64,000 nucleotides of DNA, taken from NCBI GenBank assembly GCA_018729555.1, contig JAHHQG010000032.1, positions 1-64,000 of the forward strand, written 5' to 3'. Below, one piece after another: positions 57,270 to 64,000 of the stretch; position 1 is the stretch's first letter; the number at the start of each line of letters is the position of its first letter. This DNA is from Clostridiales bacterium (lineage in GTDB: Bacteria; Bacillota; Sulfobacillia; RBS10-35). A program made the position numbers and the translations under genes. Below the pieces are notes generated by a model. That model saw only the letters and a program-made list of their open reading frames with translations. It ran no database searches and had not been told where the DNA came from.

Positions 57270-58894
57270 GGCTTTGGCAGCTCCCTTTGGCTTTCGTCCT
57301 CCTCCTCTACACCCGCCTGGTCTACCCCATCGACATGGATGGCCGCCTTCCGGCGGCCCGAAAAGGGCTCCTGGTCATCAGCAACCACGTCCATGACCTG
57401 GAGGGCCTCTATCTCCCGCCGTATCTGGCCCTCCATGGGAAGAAACCCGTCCGGCCCCTAGCCTCCTCCCGCCTCTTTGAACCGGGCTTTCTCAAGGGGC
57501 GCTCCCCTCGGTGGCTGCGACCCCTCATCCCGGGGGTCAACATCGGGCCGATCCTGAAGGCCTTGGGGGTCCTCCCCATCGAGAACATGCCCCGCCTCCT
57601 CTACCGCCGGGGGCTTAGCGCGGAAGCGGTGCGAAGGATCATCGAAGGGCAGCTGGAAGATGCCCGGGACGCCCTCCAACGGGGCCACCTCCTCTACCTC
57701 ACCCCCGAAGGCCGCATGACCCGCGACGGCTCCCTCGGGCGCCTCAAGCGGGCCCTCCGGGAGCTGGCCCTTCCCGACACCCCCATCCTCCTCTGCGGCA
57801 TCAGCCCCGACCCTTTTTCCCCCGGGCCCCTCCGCCTGGTTTTGCGCCTGGTGCCCCCCGCCCTCCCCGAAGACCTGGAGACATCCCTCTTGGCGGCCCG
57901 GCCCCTAACCGCAAGCCATCTCCTGGCGGCCGCCTGGGAAGCCTTCGGCTTCCCTTCCGGACCGGATCCCAGGGAACTTTTACGAAGGGCCCTAGCCCTG
58001 AAAGAGGAGGTCTCTCCGTTGGCCCTCTGGGATCGATCCATGGCGGAGGACCCCGAAAGGGCCCTTTGGACGAGCCTTTCTCACCTGCGCTCCCATCACC
58101 CGGCCTTTCCTGACGTGGAACACATGGGCCGCTACCTCGCCCGGGGCTTCCGGGAAACCCAAGAGGCCCTTTCCCGGGTGGAAAAGGTCCAGAGGGAGAG
58201 AATCCGCAAGGTGAGCTTTGTCATCCCCGCCCACAACGAAGATGGCCTGGTGCAAAAGGCCCTTCAGTCGGTCCTCTTACAGGAGGGGGACATGCCGTTG
58301 GAAGCGGTGGTGGTGGAAAACGGCTCCCGGGATGGGACGGCGGAGGCGGTGGAGGCGTGGGCGCGGGAGCATCCTTCCCTCCCCGTGAAGTTCCTCCGCG
58401 CTCCCAGGACGGGCCGCTCCTTGGCAAAGAACCTGGGGGCAAGGGAAGCCACTGGAGATCTTCTCATCTTTCTCGATGCCGACTCTCAAGCTTCCCCATC
58501 CCTCACGCAGGAAGTCCTTCGCCTGGCCCGCCAGGGCTGGCCGGCGGCCAGCATCCCCGTGACGGCATCGGAGGGAACGTTTCAGGAGCAGCTTTTCTTT
58601 CGCCTGGTGGATATCGGCCAGCGCCACATGGGGGTGAGGGCCCAGATGTTCTTTTGCCGAAGGGACCTCTTTCTCCGCCTGAAAGGCTTTCGCGAAGACT
58701 ACCAACTGGGGGAGGATCGGGATTTCCTCCAGCGCCTCGAGAGGGAAGGCTATCCGGTGGCCTACCTGCAGGGCGCCTCCATCGATACCTCTCCCCGCCG
58801 CTTTCGCCGCTGGCCCCTGGGCCTGGGGCCCCTCTTCACCCTCATCCGCTGGGGCCTCGCCCACATCGGCATCGGGCGGCGCTGGACCTACTGA
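57266..58894 (+). CDS. Fusion: PlsC-like acyltransferase + GT2 glycosyltransferase
   Basis: N-term LLVISNHVHDLEGLYLPPYLALHGKKPVRPLAS...LYLTPEGRMTRDG; C-term SFVIPAHNEDGLVQKALQSVLLQEGDMPLEAVVVENGSRDGTAEAVEAWAREH. Confidence 0.85.
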   Translation: MRLWQLPLAFVLLLYTRLVYPIDMDGRLPAARKGLLVISNHVHDLEGLYLPPYLALHGKKPVRPLASSRLFEPGFLKGRSPRWLRPLIPGVNIGPILKALGVLPIENMPRLLYRRGLSAEAVRRIIEGQLEDARDALQRGHLLYLTPEGRMTRDGSLGRLKRALRELALPDTPILLCGISPDPFSPGPLRLVLRLVPPALPEDLETSLLAARPLTASHLLAAAWEAFGFPSGPDPRELLRRALALKEEVSPLALWDRSMAEDPERALWTSLSHLRSHHPAFPDVEHMGRYLARGFRETQEALSRVEKVQRERIRKVSFVIPAHNEDGLVQKALQSVLLQEGDMPLEAVVVENGSRDGTAEAVEAWAREHPSLPVKFLRAPRTGRSLAKNLGAREATGDLLIFLDADSQASPSLTQEVLRLARQGWPAASIPVTASEGTFQEQLFFRLVDIGQRHMGVRAQMFFCRRDLFLRLKGFREDYQLGEDRDFLQRLEREGYPVAYLQGASIDTSPRRFRRWPLGLGPLFTLIRWGLAHIGIGRRWTY

Positions 58895-59586
58895 GGTGCT
58901 TCATCCAGGCGGCGAAAGCGATAGCCTTCCCCTCGGATCTTCTCCAGGAGGTAGGGAAGGTTTCGGGCCGTGGCCAAAGGCGCCTCCGGATGGCCGCGGC
59001 CGTCGTGGAGGACGAGAATGGCCCCAGGCTTCAAAAGCCGCCGCACCCGCCGCCAGAGCTCCTCTTTCGAAAGGGGTTTCCAGTCCCCGGGAAGGATGCT
59101 CCAGAGGACAGGGATGAGCCTTTCCCGCCGGAGGGCCCACCAGAGGGGGAGGGAAAAGCTTCCCCAAGGGGGGCGAAAATACCGCGGTTCCTCCCCCGTG
59201 AGGGTTTGGAGGACCTTTTGGCTCTCTTTCACCTCGCGGACGGCCTCCCATGGGAAGAGGAGGTAGGCATGGCGGTGGGAGAAGCTGTGGCCGGCGAGGA
59301 GGTGGCCTTCTTCCCGGGCCCTTTGGATGAGCTCCCGATGCTTGAGGGCCGACTCTCCCACGACAAAAAAGGTGGCCGGTATGCCTTTTTCTTTGAGGGT
59401 ATCCAGGATGAGGGGGGTAGCCTTAGGGTTTGGGCCGTCATCGAAGGTGAGGTAGAGGATCTTTTCCCGGGAAGGCTTTCGCCTCCAGACCCTCGGATCG
59501 AGAAAGTGGAGCCAGCCGTCGGGAAGGGGTCCCTGGAGGATCCAGGGGAGAAGGAGAAGACCTAAAAGCTTTAGGAAAAGCGCCAT
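58888..59586 (-). CDS. Polysaccharide deacetylase (NodB-type)
   Basis: YLTFDDGPNPKATPLILDTLKEKGIPATFFVVGE...HLLAGHSFSHRHAYL; RPPWGSFS. Confidence 0.94.
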   Translation of the reverse strand: MALFLKLLGLLLLPWILQGPLPDGWLHFLDPRVWRRKPSREKILYLTFDDGPNPKATPLILDTLKEKGIPATFFVVGESALKHRELIQRAREEGHLLAGHSFSHRHAYLLFPWEAVREVKESQKVLQTLTGEEPRYFRPPWGSFSLPLWWALRRERLIPVLWSILPGDWKPLSKEELWRRVRRLLKPGAILVLHDGRGHPEAPLATARNLPYLLEKIRGEGYRFRRLDEAPQ

Positions 59587-59601
59587 CGGTGTTCCCTTTC
59601 C

Positions 59602-60855
59602 TCAGGAGGCGGGTTCTCTTCCTCCCGGAAGGATAAGGCGTATGCGGTCGGTGAAGAGGAAGTTCCAGAACCAGCCGCTCAAGACGTAGACCCGGTTTCT
59701 AAAGCCCACCAGCTGGGCGATGTGGACGAAGGCCCAGGCCAGCCATGCGGGAAACCCCTGGAGGTGGATCTTCCCGATGCGGGCGACGCCCCTTCCCCTC
59801 CCGATGGAGAGGAGAACCCCCGGGTCCTTGTACCGAAAGGGAAGGGGCGGCTTTCCCTCTAGGGAGCGAAGGACATTTCCGGCGGCGTGGCGGCCTTCCT
59901 GGATGGCCACCGGCGCCACCTGGGGAAGGGCCCGGCCATGCCCATCTTCCAGGTAGGCGAGATCCCCCACCACGTAGACCTCGGGGTGACCTGGAAGCTG
60001 GAGGTATTCGTTCACCGGGATCCGCCCTCCCCGGGCCAGGGAAAGGCCCAAGGTTTCCCCCACCGGCGACCCTTTGACGCCGGCGGTCCAGATGAGGGTC
60101 TGGGTGGGGATAGGCGGGCCCTCCTTCAGGAGGACCCGCCCTTTATCTGCGCCCGCGATGGGCGTTTGGGTGCGAACGTCCACCCCCAATCGGGTGAGGA
60201 CTCTTTGAGCATAGGCGGCCTGGCCTTCGGGAAGCCCGGGGAGGATGCGGTCGGCAGCCTCCACCAGGATGATCCGCGCCCTTTCCATAACCGAGGGCGG
60301 GTAATCTTTCACCAGAACCTCCCGGATCCATTCCGCCAGGGTGGCGGCCAGCTCCACGCCGGTTGGGCCTCCTCCGGCGATGACGAAGGTCAAAAGGCCT
60401 TCCTCATGGGGGCCCTTTCCCCAGGCAGCCCGTTCAAAGAGGGTGAGGATGTGGTTGCGGAGGGTTAAGGCCTGGGCCAGGCTCTTTACGGTAAAGGCAT
60501 GCTCTTTCACCCCGGGAAGGCCAAAGAAGCTGGTTTCGCTCCCCAGCCCCAGGATGAGGACGTCGTAAGGGACATCACCTTCGGACGTGAGGAGCTTTTT
60601 CCCCTGGAGATCCACCCCCCGCACTTCGGCCATGAAGAAAGCGGCCTGGGGCCTTCTCCGCAAGAAGGTTCGGATGGGGTAGGCGATTTCCACCGGTTCC
60701 AGTTCCGCAGCGGCCACTTGGTAAAAGAGAGGGACGAAGGCGTGGTAGTTGTGGCGGTCCACCAGCACGAGATCCACAGGCTTTTTGGCGAGGCGGTGGA
60801 AGGCGAAGAGCCCGCCGAAGCCCATGCCGGCGATGACCACCCGAGGACGATTCAC
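59602..60855 (-). CDS. Type II NADH:quinone oxidoreductase
   Basis: VVIAGMGFGGLFAFHRLAKKPVDLVLVDRHNYHAFVPLFYQVAAAELEPVEIAYPIRTFLRR; VIAGGGPTGVELAATLAE; VYVVGDLAYLEDGHGRALPQVAPVAIQEGRHAAGNV. Confidence 0.93.
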   Translation of the reverse strand: MNRPRVVIAGMGFGGLFAFHRLAKKPVDLVLVDRHNYHAFVPLFYQVAAAELEPVEIAYPIRTFLRRRPQAAFFMAEVRGVDLQGKKLLTSEGDVPYDVLILGLGSETSFFGLPGVKEHAFTVKSLAQALTLRNHILTLFERAAWGKGPHEEGLLTFVIAGGGPTGVELAATLAEWIREVLVKDYPPSVMERARIILVEAADRILPGLPEGQAAYAQRVLTRLGVDVRTQTPIAGADKGRVLLKEGPPIPTQTLIWTAGVKGSPVGETLGLSLARGGRIPVNEYLQLPGHPEVYVVGDLAYLEDGHGRALPQVAPVAIQEGRHAAGNVLRSLEGKPPLPFRYKDPGVLLSIGRGRGVARIGKIHLQGFPAWLAWAFVHIAQLVGFRNRVYVLSGWFWNFLFTDRIRLILPGGREPAS

Positions 60856-61724
60856 CCTTCTTTCACCCCCTGGCGGCCCGCAAGAAAGAGGCTCAGGAGC
60901 AAGAGGACCATCCCGATGAGCTGGTAGATATCGGGGCGCTCCCTCAAGAGGAGTATACCCAGGGTGGAGGCCACCAGGGGTTCGGCCAAGGTCAAGGTGA
61001 CGGCGGTGCTGAGGGAAAGGCGCTGTAGGCCGTAAGCGAAGAAGAGGTAGGCCACGGCGGTGGTCAAGAGGCCTAGGTGCAAAAGGACCAGAAGACCCCT
61101 TGGCTGGAGGATCCAAGAGGAGGGTTGGCTTAAGGTCAGGGGGAGAAGGAGGAGGCCTCCTCCGCCGAAGAGGAGGGCCATGACGAAGGAGGAGGCATGG
61201 GTCTCCAGGAGTTTTTGGCTGAAAAGGGAGTAGAAGGCATAGGCGAGGCCCGCTAGGAGGGCAAGGGTCAGGCCCAGAAGGGAAGTCCCCCGCGAAGGCG
61301 AAATGCCGCCCAGAAAGAGAAGACCGGTGATCCCCAAGAGGACGGCACCGTACCAAAGGCGGCCGGGGCGCTCTCCCCGAAAGAGGTAGGCCAGGGCTCC
61401 GGCCCAAAGAGGTGCGCTCCCGATGGCGGTGATGGTGCCCAGGGCGACGCCTGCCAGGCGCACTCCCGAAAAGAAGGTCACCTGGTAGAGGGCCACCATC
61501 AAGGCGCCCAGGAGAAGGGGAACCAGCTCATTCTTCCGCAAGGGCGTTCCCTCTTGGCGTAAAAGCACCCACATCCAGAGGGCTCCCCCGCCCACAAGAA
61601 GCCGCCAACCACCCACGCTCAGGGAGGATGTCCCCAAAGGGGCAAGGGCCTGGGCCGTTCCGGTGGTGCCCCAGAGGAAAGAAGCCAGGAGGATGGCCAG
61701 GATGGCAGGAAGGCGCCTCTCCAT
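60852..61724 (-). CDS. EamA/DMT-family transporter
   Basis: LPAILAILLASFLWGTTGTAQALAPLGTSSLSVGGWRLLVGG...; ten TM segments. Confidence 0.9.
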   Translation of the reverse strand: MERRLPAILAILLASFLWGTTGTAQALAPLGTSSLSVGGWRLLVGGGALWMWVLLRQEGTPLRKNELVPLLLGALMVALYQVTFFSGVRLAGVALGTITAIGSAPLWAGALAYLFRGERPGRLWYGAVLLGITGLLFLGGISPSRGTSLLGLTLALLAGLAYAFYSLFSQKLLETHASSFVMALLFGGGGLLLLPLTLSQPSSWILQPRGLLVLLHLGLLTTAVAYLFFAYGLQRLSLSTAVTLTLAEPLVASTLGILLLRERPDIYQLIGMVLLLLSLFLAGRQGVKEG

Positions 61725-61797
61725 GGTTCCATGCTCACCTAGTTGAGAGAGAAGTGCAATGTACTGGGGTGTAGGATACAGTTTCAGTCCATCCTCA

Positions 61798-61815
61798 CCC
61801 GGCCCGAAGGCCGGG
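61798..61815. other. Perfect GC hairpin, possible transposon-end relic
   Basis: CCCGGCC cgaa GGCCGGG; region upstream of the EamA gene also encodes GLKLYPTPQYIALLSQLG on the minus strand (weakly TnpB-N-term-like). Confidence 0.3.
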
Positions 61816-62125
61816 GTGTTTTCCGCCACGGGTTTCGTCATGGTGGCCACGTACGCGTAAACGACAGGTTCATCCTGCATGGCATTTCACCCCATTCTGT
61901 TGACCGTCCTCCTCGCTACGGTTCTTTCAGATGCCAGGTGCCGACGGGTGGTTGAACGCCCCCACCGACAGAGCCACGTGGGCCGAAGTCCCATCCCATG
62001 GACTTTCTTCTTCCAGACTACCGTCTCCGGAGGAGAAGGCCCCCCGAAGCTCACCGCCACCTTCGGTCCGGAACTTCGGCAACAGGACGCGCCAGAGGAA
62101 ACATCCCGCCGCCCTCTTAACGGGC

Positions 62126-63067
62126 TTAAAGCCCCCACCCAAAAAAGAAAGGCACCAAAAAGGGAGCGAGAAGGCTCAAGACCGCCCCATGGACCACCGC
62201 AAAGGAAGCGGTCGGCCCATCCCCTGCCGTCGCATAGAGGGGAAGGGTGGTATCCATGGTGGTGGCGCCTCCCGGAAGGACGGCCCGCCACCTTCCCTCC
62301 TTCGGCAGAAGGGCCATCAGGAAGGGCACCGTCACCACCGTCAAGACTTCGCGAAAGAGATTGCCGAGAAACCCCAGCATCCCCGCCTCGGGACCTCCCA
62401 ACTGGGTGAGAACCACCCCCGTAAAGCTGTACCACCCAAAGCCGGCAGCGGTGCCCAAGGCCCAGGGCAAGGGGATGGCGAAGAGAAGAGCCGCCCCCCA
62501 GGCCCCAAGGAGGCTTCCCGCCGCCCCAAGAAGGGGTCGAAAGAGCCAGTGCCAGCCTTCCGATCGGGCCCGTTGCCCCACTTCCTTGGCCTGAGATGCC
62601 ATCTGCCGGCCGATGAGAACCAGGAGGAGCACCAGGAAGATCTGGGTGCCCTCTTCGGCGAGGGTGGAAAGATCCGTCCCGAAAGGCCGGGCCCATAGCC
62701 CTACCCCGGTCCCCGCCGCCACCGCCCCCAAGGCCAGGGCCGCCAGCCCCCAGACCTTCTCCGCGGAATCCCCCTCTAGGAGACCCTCTCTCCTTGCCTG
62801 GAACCTTTCTCTTCTCGTGGGGTAAAGAAACCCCGCCAAAAACGCTCCCCCTGCCCCCGCCACCGCCAGGATCAGGCTCCAGAACCCCAGGCGGCTCAAG
62901 ACACCCGCGAGGTCGGGGTAAAGGCCCAGCTGCAGCCCGATGGAGAAAAGCAAAAGGGCCAGAAGGGCGGCCATGGCCTTCCCCCAAAGGTTTTCTCTGA
63001 GGGCTTTACCGATCCCCAGGAGATGGAGTAGGATTCCCGCTAAAAGGCCCGCTGCCAGCCAGATCAC
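62126..63067 (-). CDS. LysO-family (DUF340) membrane transporter
   Basis: LLALLLFSIGLQLG...GWYSFTGVVLTQLGGPEAGMLGFLGNLFREVLTVVTVPFLMALLPKEGRWRAVLPGGATTMDTTLPL. Confidence 0.9.
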   Translation of the reverse strand: MIWLAAGLLAGILLHLLGIGKALRENLWGKAMAALLALLLFSIGLQLGLYPDLAGVLSRLGFWSLILAVAGAGGAFLAGFLYPTRRERFQARREGLLEGDSAEKVWGLAALALGAVAAGTGVGLWARPFGTDLSTLAEEGTQIFLVLLLVLIGRQMASQAKEVGQRARSEGWHWLFRPLLGAAGSLLGAWGAALLFAIPLPWALGTAAGFGWYSFTGVVLTQLGGPEAGMLGFLGNLFREVLTVVTVPFLMALLPKEGRWRAVLPGGATTMDTTLPLYATAGDGPTASFAVVHGAVLSLLAPFLVPFFFGWGL

Positions 63068-63248
63068 CGGTGGTCCTTCTCCTTCCCAGGCTCTATCCTA
63101 CCAGGCACCTAAAAGCCCCTCCTTGGGAAGGGCTCTACTGGACAACTCCCCTAAATTTTGTCCAGTTTTCCTGAGCTATGCGGGAGGAACTAAGGCTTTT
63201 CCGTCGAAAGAGGGACGAAACCTACTTTGTGAACAGGAGGTCATGCCC

Positions 63249-64000
63249 ATGGAGAAACCTTCTCGTCGACGCCTCCGCCTCGGAGCCCTCGCCCTTTTTC
63301 TGAGCTTTTCTTTGCTCCTCAGCGCCTGCGGCGGATCGGCTCCCGCTCCGTCGGGGAACGGCGGGTCCGGGGCCCCTACCTCGGGATCGGGTGAAACCCT
63401 TCAGGTGGCCATCGGCATCGATGCCGACACCCTGGACCCTGCCGGCCAGACCACCACCACCATCCAGAACATGGTGGACTACGTGGTGGAAACCCTCGTC
63501 ACCATGGACCAAAACGGCGATACCCAGCCCCTCCTGGCCGAAAGCTGGGAGACCAGCCCCGACGGCCTCACCCTGACCTTCCACCTCAAAAAGGGCATCC
63601 AGTTCCACGACGGTACCCCCTTTAACGCCGAAGCCGTCAAGTTCAGCATGGAGCGGCTCCTAAACCCGGAGGTGAAGGTCCCCCTCCGGGCCCCCTACAC
63701 CGTCATCGAGAGCGTCGAGGCCCCCAGCGAGGATAGGGTGGTCTTCCACCTGAAGCAGCCTTCTCCGGCCCTGGTGGCCGCCCTCACCTCCACCGCCGCG
63801 GGCATCATCTCCCCCGCGTCGGTGGACCGGCACGGCAACACCTTCACCAACTACCAGCACCCGGTGGGAACGGGTCCCTACGTCTTCAAGGAGTGGGCCA
63901 AGAACGACCACATCACCCTCATCCGGAACGAGAGCTACTGGGGAAACAAGCCCTACTACGGCTCCGTGACCTTCAAGGTGGTGCCCGAAGCTGCCACCCG
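63249..64000 (+). CDS. Family-5 (peptide/nickel) ABC transporter substrate-binding lipoprotein, 3' truncated by window
   Basis: MEKPSRRRLRLGALALFLSFSLLLSACGGS...LQVAIGIDADTLDPAGQTTTTIQNMVDYVVETLVTMDQNGDTQPLLAESWETSPDGLTLTFHLKKGIQFHDGTPFNAEAVKFSMERLL. Confidence 0.95.
   Translation, partial: MEKPSRRRLRLGALALFLSFSLLLSACGGSAPAPSGNGGSGAPTSGSGETLQVAIGIDADTLDPAGQTTTTIQNMVDYVVETLVTMDQNGDTQPLLAESWETSPDGLTLTFHLKKGIQFHDGTPFNAEAVKFSMERLLNPEVKVPLRAPYTVIESVEAPSEDRVVFHLKQPSPALVAALTSTAAGIISPASVDRHGNTFTNYQHPVGTGPYVFKEWAKNDHITLIRNESYWGNKPYYGSVTFKVVPEAAT

Overview
64-kb window of a GC-rich, Firmicutes-like bacterial chromosome. The housekeeping backbone includes ychF, alaS-rhomboid-ruvX-DUF1292-mltG, uppP, mnmA/cysteine desulfurase/Rrf2, cydAB, panD, a spoIIP-like gene and a comA/comB-like sulfolactate locus. 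No rRNA, CRISPR array or prophage was recognised. Strongest unusual signal: within the first ~23 kb there are several precise, near-identical INVERTED duplications (795, 282, 132 and ~1000 bp). In three of them an internal piece of one gene appears replaced by the reverse complement of a donor gene 1.3-2.9 kb downstream: secreted-protein ORF <- WYL regulator, acyl-CoA dehydrogenase <- fliN-like, S9 peptidase <- M14 peptidase. The ~1-kb inverted repeat also contains two non-homologous internal cassettes and surrounds relics of IS200/IS605 and toxin-antitoxin genes. This is either an unusual template-switch process or a scaffold gap-filling/amplification artefact; the sequence alone cannot decide. 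Other notable items: a yybP-ykoY (Mn2+) riboswitch with terminator upstream of a TerC gene, an intact-looking IS607-type element with TnpB (putative RNA-guided nuclease), a Gly-Thr-repeat lipoprotein frameshifted at a (CT)3 tract, an ATP-sulfurylase-like protein lacking its catalytic motif next to ComA/ComB, a PlsC-GT2 fusion, a degenerate HD-GYP protein in a CheX/CheY/FliN-like cluster, and clustered intergenic hairpins. All calls are by eye from sequence and translations; no searches were run.
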